This document shows, one piece after another, positions 36,501 through 43,952 of a stretch of DNA of 64,000 nucleotides. The stretch comes from G965220825 sp965220825 (lineage in GTDB: Bacteria > Pseudomonadota > Alphaproteobacteria > UBA828). The notes under the pieces were generated by a model. The model was not told where the DNA came from. It did no database searches and saw only the letters and a list, made by a program, of their open reading frames with translations. Location of the stretch: assembly GCA_965220825.1 (NCBI GenBank), contig OZ244839.1:2356001-2420000 (forward strand), in the 5' to 3' direction. Numbering within the stretch: the first letter of the stretch is position 1; the number at the start of each line of letters is the position of its first letter. Made by a program: the position numbers and the translations under genes.

Positions 36501-37992
36501 CATTTCCGGGGCGTAATTGCCCCGGCCTCATTGAAGCGGTTTCCGGTGTCATCTGTCATCTCCGTTGTGTGTGATTTCCGGGGCGTAATTGCCCCGGCCT
36601 CATTGAAGCGTCGCTGCCGGAAACACTCGTCACCGTCGCGCCCCAAATTTCCGGGGCGTAATTGCCCCGGCCTCATTGAAGCCGATTACCACCTTGACCG
36701 CGGGAGGGAGAAAAGGACGATTTCCGGGGCGTAATTGCCCCGGCCTCATTGAAGCTGGAAGATGCCCCAGAACCCGCCCTTCTCGATTGCCTGATTTCCG
36801 GGGCGTAATTGCCCCGGCCTCATTGAAGCTCGCGCCAAGAGCGACGTTAAGCCTGGCCAGGAACCTATTTCCGGGGCGTAATTGCCCCGGCCTCATTGAA
36901 GCTAAGCCGCGTCGCCCGCAGGTTCGGGAGCGAGTTGTGATTTCCGGGGCGTAATTGCCCCGGCCTCATTGAAGCCGAACTTTAGCGACGCATTATCAAT
37001 AATACAAACCGTATTTCCGGGGCGTAATTGCCCCGGCCTCATTGAAGCCTCGGTGCCCCAGTGCCGGAAGATCAAGTTATGCACGATTTCCGGGGCGTAA
37101 TTGCCCCGGCCTCATTGAAGCGCCGCGGCTGCGCGCGCGATGTTGCGCGGCAGGTTCATTTCCGGGGCGTAATTGCCCCGGCCTCATTGAAGCGTTTCCT
37201 CTCGGGCTGGTGCAAAAGATCATGACAGAATTTCCGGGGCGTAATTGCCCCGGCCTCATTGAAGCTCTCACATACCGCCAATCCCACACATTACCCTCCA
37301 CATTTCCGGGGCGTAATTGCCCCGGCCTCATTGAAGCGTTTCCTCTCGGGCTGGTGCAAAAGATCATGACAGAATTTCCGGGGCGTAATTGCCCCGGCCT
37401 CATTGAAGCAGGGTGTTGGTCATCTGCTCGCTCCGTCGTTGTGGGTAATTTCCGGGGCGTAATTGCCCCGGCCTCATTGAAGCCCCTCAATTCCGAACCA
37501 AATGTTCCAGCCCCAATGCGATTTCCGGGGCGTAATTGCCCCGGCCTCATTGAAGCGATGAGCAGGCGCGCGGTATTTACGACGACAACATAATTTCCGG
37601 GGCGTAATTGCCCCGGCCTCATTGAAGCGCGCGAATCGCGAATCGCGAATTCGACTGGGTCGAGATTTCCGGGGCGTAATTGCCCCGGCCTCATTGAAGC
37701 ACGCGCTCTCTCGGCCAGGCGGCAACTGCGATGCAGCATTTCCGGGGCGTAATTGCCCCGGCCTCATTGAAGCTGGGGGCCGTCGGGTATGATCTTACCC
37801 GACGGCCCCATTTCCGGGGCGTAATTGCCCCGGCCTCATTGAAGCCTGCCGCCCGCGTAACAGCCACTTCAGCCGCCGCTAGATTTCCGGGGCGTAATTG
37901 CCCCGGCCTCATTGAAGCGTCAGGTGTTCCGTATCCATAAGAGCGGAGCGTACTGGATTTCCGGGGCGTAATTGCCCCGGCCTCATTGAAGC
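33593..37992 (+). CRISPR. CRISPR array, 61 repeats of 36 nt and 60 spacers
   Basis: The repeat starts ATTTCCGGGG and ends CCTCATTGAAGC. It contains a 7-bp stem CCGGGGC/GCCCCGG around the loop GTAATT, and its last 8 nt ATTGAAGC would form the crRNA 5' handle. By eye all 61 copies are identical, including the last. Spacers are 35-39 nt, mostly 36-37. Repeats start at 33593, 33666, 33738 and so on to 37957. Spacers 50 (37194-37229) and 52 (37338-37373) are identical. Spacers 9 and 28 overlap on opposite strands, 14 and 26 are variants of each other, and 1, 5 and 58 are hairpins. Transcription is expected rightward from the leader. Confidence 0.98.
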
Positions 37993-38180
37993 CGCCCCCC
38001 CCCGCCGCCTTCGGGGGGGGGGGGCAAGTCCGACGAACCGGCGTTATGGGCGTTCGCGCGTCCCCACAACGAGCTGCCCCTTTTTTGGTGCGCGGGTCTC
38101 CAGGCCCGCATTTTTCTTCTTCTCGAAAAACAACAACATGCGGGCCTGGAGACCCGCGCACCGAACAAAGAAAAAGCTGG
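37993..38180 (-). mobile_element. Remnant of IS-derived element D at the distal end of the CRISPR array
   Basis: Immediately after the last repeat there is a run of nine C (37995-38003), a short spacer and twelve G (38013-38024). On the minus strand the following DNA matches the linker of element B (GCCGGTTCGTCGGACTTGC and AAAAAAGGGGCAGCTCG). It leads to the inverted repeat at 38087-38162. Neither IS end is present, so this is a fragment. The left boundary with the array is abrupt, and the right boundary near 38180 is uncertain. The rest of the 38181-38363 gap holds no recognisable feature. Confidence 0.65.
38087..38162. repeat. 76-bp inverted repeat, copy D
   Basis: The arms GGTGCGCGGGTCTCCAGG and CCTGGAGACCCGCGCACC enclose an AT-rich loop and follow a T6 run at 38081-38086. 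The copy is 95 bp from the end of the CRISPR array and inside the element remnant that abuts it. Confidence 0.87.
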
Positions 38181-38363
38181 GTAGGAACGCCGCTGCGGGA
38201 AGGCGGCCCGTTTGCCGGGCGACCCATCTGTGCTTGATGCGCGGGCCCTCGGGATTCCGGTGCCGAAATCATGCGCGCCCGCTTCCGCGCCGCGCTATGT
38301 TTCGTCGTCGTGCGGGGCGGTGCGTCCGAGGTCTGCGCGGCGCCGAACGCAAGGAGGGGAGCG

Positions 38364-38762
38364 ATGGAACAGCCGCCGCGGGATGCGGAGCCCGCGCTCA
38401 GGATGCTGGCGATGCCGGCGGATGCAAACGCCAACGGGGATATTTTCGGCGGCTGGGTGCTCTCGCAAATGGACCTCGCAGGCGCAGTGCCCGCTGTCGC
38501 GCGCGCGAAGGGGCGGGTCGCGACGGTGGCGGTGGAAGCCATGCGCTTCCATCAGCCGATCTATGTGGGGGACCTGGTGACCTGCTATGCACGAATCATG
38601 CGCACCGGGCGCACCTCGCTCACCGTCGCGGTGGAGGCCTGGGCGCGGCGCAGGCTCACGGGCGAGCCCATTCGGGTTACCGAAGGCACGTTCGTCTATG
38701 TCGCGATCGACGAAACCGGGCGCAAGCGGGCGCTTCCGCCGCCGGAGGAGGAGGCCGGCTGA
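38364..38762 (+). CDS. YciA-like acyl-CoA thioesterase (hotdog fold)
   Basis: This 132-aa protein is a single hotdog domain. The opening LRMLAMPADANANGDIFGGWVLSQMDLAGAV is shown by NANGDIFGGW, the acyl-CoA thioesterase signature with the catalytic aspartate. VEAMRFHQPIYVGDLVTCYA follows. It hydrolyses acyl-CoA to free acid and CoA, probably with wide substrate range as in YciA. The ATG at 38364 follows AAGGAGGGGAGCG, a strong ribosome site. It is the first gene right of the CRISPR locus and convergent with the next gene. Confidence 0.88.
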   Translation: MEQPPRDAEPALRMLAMPADANANGDIFGGWVLSQMDLAGAVPAVARAKGRVATVAVEAMRFHQPIYVGDLVTCYARIMRTGRTSLTVAVEAWARRRLTGEPIRVTEGTFVYVAIDETGRKRALPPPEEEAG

Positions 38763-38792
38763 ACCCGCGCGGCGGGCCGCCCTACTGCCGCA

Positions 38793-39389
38793 CTACCGCG
38801 CCATGACGTGGTATTCCGCGTTCGGGCGCATGTCCACGGCGGCGGCCAGGCGGTTGGTCATGTTGTAGAAGCCCGCCACCTCGGCGATGTCGAAAATGTC
38901 CTCGTCCGAGAAGCCCGCCTTGCGCAGCGCGGCACGGTCCGCCTCGCCTATGAGGTCGGGCCGCTCGCTCAGCCTCCATGCGAAGTCCAGCATGGCGCGG
39001 CGGCGCGCATCCAGCGGGGCGGCGCGGTAGTTGGTCGCGAGCTGCTCGCCGAGAAGCGGATCCCCCGAAAGCGCGCGCACCGCCGCGCCATGGGCGGTCA
39101 GGCAGTAGTGGCAATGGTTCACGCAGGAGACGACCACGGCGATCATCTCCCTCTCGAGCTTGGAAAGGCCGGAATCCCCCAGCATCAGCTCGTTGTTGTA
39201 GCGGCGGAAGAGCTCGAACTTCGCCGGCCGCAGCGTGTAGGAGCGCAGCACGTTGGGGACGAAGCCGATCTTCTCCATACATTTGTCGAACACCGCGCGG
39301 ATCTCCGGGGCGAGGCGGCGCTGGTCCGGCAGCCGGAGGCCGTGCACCGCGTTCCCTCTTCTTGTCGTTGCGCGCCGTTTGGTCGCCAT
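38793..39389 (-). CDS. AhpD/carboxymuconolactone decarboxylase-like peroxidase-related protein
   Basis: This 198-aa protein belongs to the peroxidase-related subgroup of the AhpD/CMD superfamily. The redox motif is CHYC at 93-96 with H100 in NHCHYCLTAHG, preceded by the family glutamate region LSKLEREMIAVVVS. It opens with an Arg-rich stretch and then LRLPDQRRLAPEIRAVFDKC. Likely role: thiol-dependent reduction of hydroperoxides. The ATG at 39387-39389 is preceded by AAGGAGAAG. It lies 47 bp downstream of aroC on the same strand and may be part of an aroC operon. Confidence 0.87.
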   Translation of the reverse strand: MATKRRATTRRGNAVHGLRLPDQRRLAPEIRAVFDKCMEKIGFVPNVLRSYTLRPAKFELFRRYNNELMLGDSGLSKLEREMIAVVVSCVNHCHYCLTAHGAAVRALSGDPLLGEQLATNYRAAPLDARRRAMLDFAWRLSERPDLIGEADRAALRKAGFSDEDIFDIAEVAGFYNMTNRLAAAVDMRPNAEYHVMAR

Positions 39390-39436
39390 GGTGCTCTTCT
39401 CCTTTTTCCCTTCGCTCGCCTGCGGCAAAGGCCCGA

Positions 39437-40504
39437 TCAGCCGCACTGCGCCCGGTGGCGCAGCAGGTGGTCCGCCAGAACGCAGGCCGTCATCGCCTCG
39501 CCCACGGGCACGGCGCGGATGCCGACGCACGGGTCGTGCCGCCCCTTGGTCGAGACCTCCGTCTCGGTGCCGCTGCGGGTCACGGTGCGGCGCGGGATGC
39601 GAACCGAGCTGGTGGGCTTCACGGCGAAGCGCACCACCACCGGCTGGCCCGTGGAAATCCCGCCCAGCACGCCGCCCGCATTGTTGGTGAGGAACCGCGG
39701 CTCGCCCCCCTGCATGCGCATCTCGTCGCCGAACACCGCGCCGCTCATGGCGGCAGAGGCGAAGCCCGCGCCGATCTCCACACCCTTGACCGCGTTGATG
39801 CTCATCATGGCCGCGGCGAGATCCGCATCCAGCCTGTCATAGCACGGCTCGCCGAGCCCCGCCGGCACGCCGTCCGCCACCACCTCGATCACGGCCCCCA
39901 CCGAGGAGCCCGCCTTCCGCACATCGTCCAGCAGCGCCTCCCAGAGAGGCACCGTCTCCGCATCGGGGCAGAAGAAGGGGTTGCGCGCCGTCTCGTCCCA
40001 GTCCCACCGCGCGCGGTCGACCGCCCGTTCGCCCACCTGTATCAGCGCGCCGCGGATGGTCACGCCTTCCAGCACCTTGCAGGCGACGGCACCGGCGGCG
40101 ACCCGCATGGCCGTCTCCCGCGCGCTGGCCCGCCCGCCGCCGCGCGGGTCCCGGATGCCGTATTTCGCGTCATAGGTGAAATCGGCATGTCCCGGGCGGT
40201 AGACCTCCCTGATGGCGTCATAATCGCGGCTGCGCGCATCCTCGTTCTCGATCACGAGCGCGATGGGCGTGCCGGTGGTGTGGCCCTCGAAGACGCCCGA
40301 GAGGATGCGCACCCGGTCCGATTCCCGCCTCTGGGTCACGAAGCGCGAGCCGCCCGGCCGGCGGCGGTTCAGCGCCACCTGGATATCCGGCTCGGCAAGC
40401 GGCAGGCGGGGCGGCACGCCGTCGACCACACAGCCGATGGCGGGCCCGTGGCTCTCGCCCCAGGTGGTGAAGCGGAAAAGGGTACCGAAGCTGTTGCCGG
40501 CCAT
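39437..40504 (-). CDS. aroC: Chorismate synthase
   Basis: This 355-aa enzyme eliminates phosphate from EPSP to make chorismate with reduced FMN. WGESHG is at 15-20, RGGGRASARET at 121-131, and the C-terminal family motif IGAGFASAAMSGAVFGDEM is present. The length is standard. It lies 13 bp downstream of fabI on the same strand, an arrangement seen in other alphaproteobacteria, and is probably co-transcribed with it. Confidence 0.96.
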   Translation of the reverse strand: MAGNSFGTLFRFTTWGESHGPAIGCVVDGVPPRLPLAEPDIQVALNRRRPGGSRFVTQRRESDRVRILSGVFEGHTTGTPIALVIENEDARSRDYDAIREVYRPGHADFTYDAKYGIRDPRGGGRASARETAMRVAAGAVACKVLEGVTIRGALIQVGERAVDRARWDWDETARNPFFCPDAETVPLWEALLDDVRKAGSSVGAVIEVVADGVPAGLGEPCYDRLDADLAAAMMSINAVKGVEIGAGFASAAMSGAVFGDEMRMQGGEPRFLTNNAGGVLGGISTGQPVVVRFAVKPTSSVRIPRRTVTRSGTETEVSTKGRHDPCVGIRAVPVGEAMTACVLADHLLRHRAQCG

Positions 40505-40517
40505 GGCGGAGGCCGGC

Positions 40518-41333
40518 CTACACGACCGAAATGTCGGGCGCGTCCGGGTGCTTCATGCCGACCACGTGATAGCCGCAATCCACATGGTGGACCTCGCCGG
40601 TGACGCCCCGGCCGAGATCGCTGAGCAGGTAGACCGCCGCACCGCCCACCTCGTCGATGGTGACGTTGCGCCGGAGCGGGGCATTGAGCTGGTTCCATTT
40701 CAGGATGTAGCGGAAGTCGCCGATGCCGGAAGCCGCGAGGGTCTTGACGGGCCCCGCCGAAATCGCGTTGACCCGGATATCGTCGTCTCCGAGATCCGCC
40801 GCGAGATAGCGCACGCTCGCCTCCAGCGCGGCCTTGGCGACGCCCATGACGTTGTAATGGGGCATCCAGCGCTCCGCGCCCATATAGGTGAGCGTGAGCA
40901 GGCTGCCGCCCCGCTCCGCCATCAGCGGCGCCGCGCGCCGGCAGAGCGCGGTGAAGGAATAGCAGGAGACGCCGAGCGTGGTCTGGAAGTTCTCGAGCGT
41001 GGTGTCGAGATAGCGGCCCTTCAATTCCTCCTTGTCCGAATAGGCGATGGCGTGCACCAGGAAGTCGATCCCGCCCCAGCGCTCCTCGAGGCACGCGAAC
41101 ACCGCATCGACGCTCGCATCGTCCGTCACGTCGCAGGGCATCACGAGCGCCGCGTCCACCGATTCGGCGAGCGGGCGGACGCGCTTCTCCACCGCCTCGC
41201 CCTGAAAGGTGAAGGCGAGCTCCGCGCCATGGGCGGCGAGCGCCCGGGCGATACCCCAGGCGAGGGAGCGGGCGTTGGCGACCCCCATCACCAGGCCGCG
41301 CCGGCCCTGCATCAAGGGCGGAGCGTCCGCCAT
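40518..41333 (-). CDS. fabI: Enoyl-[acyl-carrier-protein] reductase FabI (NADH)
   Basis: This 271-aa short-chain dehydrogenase-type enzyme carries out the last step of fatty-acid elongation. GRRGLVMGVANARSLAWGIA binds the cofactor. The active site has Y150, Y160 and K167 in LTYMGAERWMPHYNVMGVAK, with the Tyr-6x-Lys spacing that separates FabI from ordinary SDR enzymes. It is followed 13 bp later by aroC. Confidence 0.95.
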   Translation of the reverse strand: MADAPPLMQGRRGLVMGVANARSLAWGIARALAAHGAELAFTFQGEAVEKRVRPLAESVDAALVMPCDVTDDASVDAVFACLEERWGGIDFLVHAIAYSDKEELKGRYLDTTLENFQTTLGVSCYSFTALCRRAAPLMAERGGSLLTLTYMGAERWMPHYNVMGVAKAALEASVRYLAADLGDDDIRVNAISAGPVKTLAASGIGDFRYILKWNQLNAPLRRNVTIDEVGGAAVYLLSDLGRGVTGEVHHVDCGYHVVGMKHPDAPDISVV

Positions 41334-41370
41334 CGCCGTCTCGTTCCGGGCCTCGGGCGGCGCGGCGCGC

Positions 41371-41862
41371 TCAGTTGACGATGCGCCACGTTCCGTCCGG
41401 GTTGCGACAGGCGGTGCCGTAGGCCTCCACCGCGTCGCCGCCCACCGTCACCGTCGTCCTGTATTCGCGGCAGGGCACGCCCTCGTCGGAATGAACCGTC
41501 CGGGTGGGGGTCACGGTGCCCTGGTTGCCGCTGTCCGGGTTCACCCATGCCGTGGTCGCGCCGGTGGGGTTGCGCTCGAGCGCGGCGTTCTTTGCCCGTT
41601 CGGCATAAAGCGCGTCGGCCCTGTCCAGCGATTTGCCGACCTCGCTGCCGATGAAGGCGCCCAGCAGGGTGCCGACGGCGGTGGCCGCGACCCGGCCGCT
41701 GCCCTTGCCCACCTGTGAGCCCGCCACCGCGCCGCCCGCGGCGCCGACCAGCGTGCCCACGGTCTGCTTGTTTACCTGCATGCCGCCGAAGCAGCCGGCG
41801 ACCGCCATCGCGAGGCCCGCGGCCGCCAGGCAGGCAATCGGCATTCTCGCGATTCCCACCAT
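41371..41862 (-). CDS. Glycine-zipper lipoprotein, 17-kDa surface antigen-like
   Basis: This 163-aa protein has a signal peptide with lipobox (LAMAVAGC) and a glycine-zipper segment GTLVGAAGGAVAGSQVGKGSG followed by GTLLGAFIGSEVGKSLD. The C-terminal domain (CREYRTTVTVGGDAVEAYGTAC and PDGTWRI) is typical of Rickettsia 17-kDa antigen and RT0821-like proteins. It is likely anchored in the outer membrane; the function is not defined. The ATG at 41862 is used, and an ATG six codons later is also possible. It is 37 bp upstream of fabI and may be co-transcribed. Confidence 0.85.
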   Translation of the reverse strand: MVGIARMPIACLAAAGLAMAVAGCFGGMQVNKQTVGTLVGAAGGAVAGSQVGKGSGRVAATAVGTLLGAFIGSEVGKSLDRADALYAERAKNAALERNPTGATTAWVNPDSGNQGTVTPTRTVHSDEGVPCREYRTTVTVGGDAVEAYGTACRNPDGTWRIVN

Positions 41863-42025
41863 GACGCTTCCTCCGTCCCGTCGCCGTTCGTTCCGCGGCG
41901 CATCCTATCAGATATCGCGCCCGTGGTATAAGCGGGCGGAGGCGAAACGGGGCAAAGACGCGCGGGCGCCGGCCCCGCCTTGCCCCCGGTGAACGCGTCA
42001 GGATGCCGAATCAGCGGAGCCCAGC

Positions 42026-42961
42026 TTGAAAGCCGACAAGGCTGTGCGCCCCCCTCTGGAGCCGGCGGAGGCCGGCAGGCTGATGCGCCGCGCGACCATG
42101 GCGGCGGTCTCGGTCGCCCTGGTGCTGATCGCGGGCAAGGCGATCGCCTGGCTGCTCACCGATTCGGTGAGCCTCCTTTCCTCCCTCGCGGATTCAGGAA
42201 TGGATGCGCTCGCCTCCTTCATAAACCTGTTGGCGGTGCGCCATGCCCTCAGACCGCCGGACAGGGAGCACCGGTTCGGCCACGGCAAGGCGGAGCCGCT
42301 GGCGGGTCTCGGCCAGTCGCTCCTGATCGCGGGCTCGGGCGTCTTCCTGATCGTGGAGGCCGCACGCCGGATCGCCGAGCCCCCGGTGGTGGAGCGCGGC
42401 ACCGTGGGCATCGGTGTCATGGGCTTCGCCATCCTCGCCTCGCTCGCGCTGGTGGCCTATCAGCGCCGCGTCGCCCGGCTCACCGGCTCCACGGCGATCC
42501 GGGCGGATTCCCTCCACTACGCGTCGGACGTCGCAGTCAATCTGGGTGTCGTCCTGGCGCTGGTGCTGGCGATGACGCTGGGCTGGCACCTGGCCGATCC
42601 CATCATCGCCATCGGCATCGCAGGCTTTATCGTCCATGCCGCGGTGCGCATCGCGCTCGATTCCCTCGGCCAACTCATGGACCGGGAGTTCCCCGATGCG
42701 GAACGCGAGCGCATCCGCGCGATCGTGCTGGCCCACCCCGACGTGCGGGATTGCCACGACCTGCGCACCCGCCGTTCGGGCGTTTCGGCCTTCATCCAGG
42801 TCCATGTGGAGATGGACCGGAACCTCACTTTGCTGCGCGCCCACGAAATATCGGACGCGGTGGAGGCCCGTATCCGCGAAGCCTTCCCCCAGGCGGACGT
42901 CCTGATCCATGCGGATCCGGAAGGCGTCGAGGAGCCGCACCCGAGCTTCGCCCGCCGCTAG
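42026..42961 (+). CDS. Cation diffusion facilitator family metal exporter (FieF-like)
   Basis: This 311-aa inner-membrane protein is expected to export Zn2+, Fe2+ or related ions against protons. TM2 has DSVSLLSSLADSGMD and TM5 has ADSLHYASDVAVNLGVV. These carry the paired aspartates (and a His in TM5, HYASD) of the transport site, as in FieF/YiiP (DxxxD and HxxxD). GHGKAEPLAGL and the cytoplasmic C-terminal domain with HPDVRDCHDLRTRRSG are also typical. The TAG stop at 42959-42961 touches the repeat remnant that follows. Confidence 0.92.
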   Translation: MKADKAVRPPLEPAEAGRLMRRATMAAVSVALVLIAGKAIAWLLTDSVSLLSSLADSGMDALASFINLLAVRHALRPPDREHRFGHGKAEPLAGLGQSLLIAGSGVFLIVEAARRIAEPPVVERGTVGIGVMGFAILASLALVAYQRRVARLTGSTAIRADSLHYASDVAVNLGVVLALVLAMTLGWHLADPIIAIGIAGFIVHAAVRIALDSLGQLMDREFPDAERERIRAIVLAHPDVRDCHDLRTRRSGVSAFIQVHVEMDRNLTLLRAHEISDAVEARIREAFPQADVLIHADPEGVEEPHPSFARR

Positions 42962-43119
42962 GCCCGCGCACCAAAAAAGGGGCGACGCGCTGCCGCCCAT
43001 AACGCCGGCTCGCCGGACTTGCACGGCCCCGCCGGAGCCACGGTTCCAGCTCACGCCTCGACAAGCCCCAGGTCGACAGCCGAAGAAACCCAGCGTCTCA
43101 GACGTCCTGAACGAGGACA
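42961..43119 (+). mobile_element. Truncated IS-derived element E
   Basis: The fragment begins in the right arm of the inverted repeat (GGCCCGCGCACC), continues AAAAAAGGGGCGACGCGC and the shared linker GCCGGCTCGCCGGACTTGC, and ends in the IS right terminus CGTCCTGAACGAGGACA with the expected terminal ACA at 43117-43119. The left half, including the left arm, is missing. It directly follows the stop codon of the CDF gene. Confidence 0.75.
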
Positions 43120-43187
43120 CGCCCTTGTCCCGCCTCCGGCCTCCGCTACTATCGCGCCCGCAGGAGAATGCGCGGAGGACGGAGCCG

Positions 43188-43898
43188 ATGCGGTCGATGC
43201 TGATTACCGGTGCCAACCGGGGTCTCGGGCTGGAGATGGTCCGCCAGTTCGGCGCCGAGGGCTGGCGTATCCACGCCTGCTGCCGGGCGCCCGAGGCGGC
43301 GGATGCGCTCCACGCGCTGGCGGAAGGCTCAGGCGGCGCCGTCTCGCTCCACCGCCTGGATGTGGGCCGGCCGAAGCAAATCGCCGCCCTCGCCCAATCG
43401 CTCGCCGGCGCCCCCCTCGACATTCTCGTGAACAATGCGGGTATCCTGGGCCACTCCATCGGAGAGCCCGCCCCGGGCTCCTTCGGCACCCTCGACTACG
43501 ACGCCTGGGCGGCGGTCCACGCCATCAACACGGTGGCGCCGCTCCGCGTGGCGGAGGCGCTGATCGAGAATGTGGCGGCGAGCGAGCTCAAGCTCCTCTT
43601 CTTCATGTCCACCTATATGGGCAGCATCACCGACCTCGCCGAGGGCCGGTTCTACCCCTACCGCTCCAGCAAGGCGGCGCTGAACCTGCTGGTGAAGGCG
43701 CTCTCCATCGACCTCGCCCCGCGGGGCGTGCGCACCATCGCGGTCCATCCCGGCTGGGTGAGCACGGACATGGGAAGCGACGCGGCGCCGGTGACCCCGC
43801 CCGAGAGCGTCGCCGGAATCCGCAAGGTTCTGGCGGGCTACGGACCCGACGAGACCGGGCGCTTCTACCAGTATGACGGCAAGGCGCTGCCCTGGTAG
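43188..43898 (+). CDS. Short-chain dehydrogenase/reductase, C-factor-like
   Basis: This 236-aa SDR protein has the NAD(P)-binding motif ITGANRGLGLEMV near the N-terminus, NNAGILG, and the active-site pair Tyr/Lys in YPYRSSKAALN. The C-terminal PGWVSTDMG fits the CsgA/C-factor-like subgroup. The substrate is unknown. The ATG at 43188 sits behind GGAGGACGGAGC; a second ATG is three codons inside. Upstream is a remnant of the IS-derived element, so its promoter region was probably altered by that insertion. Confidence 0.87.
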   Translation: MRSMLITGANRGLGLEMVRQFGAEGWRIHACCRAPEAADALHALAEGSGGAVSLHRLDVGRPKQIAALAQSLAGAPLDILVNNAGILGHSIGEPAPGSFGTLDYDAWAAVHAINTVAPLRVAEALIENVAASELKLLFFMSTYMGSITDLAEGRFYPYRSSKAALNLLVKALSIDLAPRGVRTIAVHPGWVSTDMGSDAAPVTPPESVAGIRKVLAGYGPDETGRFYQYDGKALPW

Positions 43899-43952
43899 CG
43901 CCACCGGCACCCCCCGCACGCACACGACACTCCATAACGGAAGGACGAGGCG

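Noticed and set aside
33593..37992. Open frames on both strands across the array that encode repeated peptides such as RGVIAPASLK and MRPGQLRPGN
   Set aside because: They are translations of the CRISPR repeat itself; repeat length 36 is a multiple of three, which keeps frames open over one or more units.
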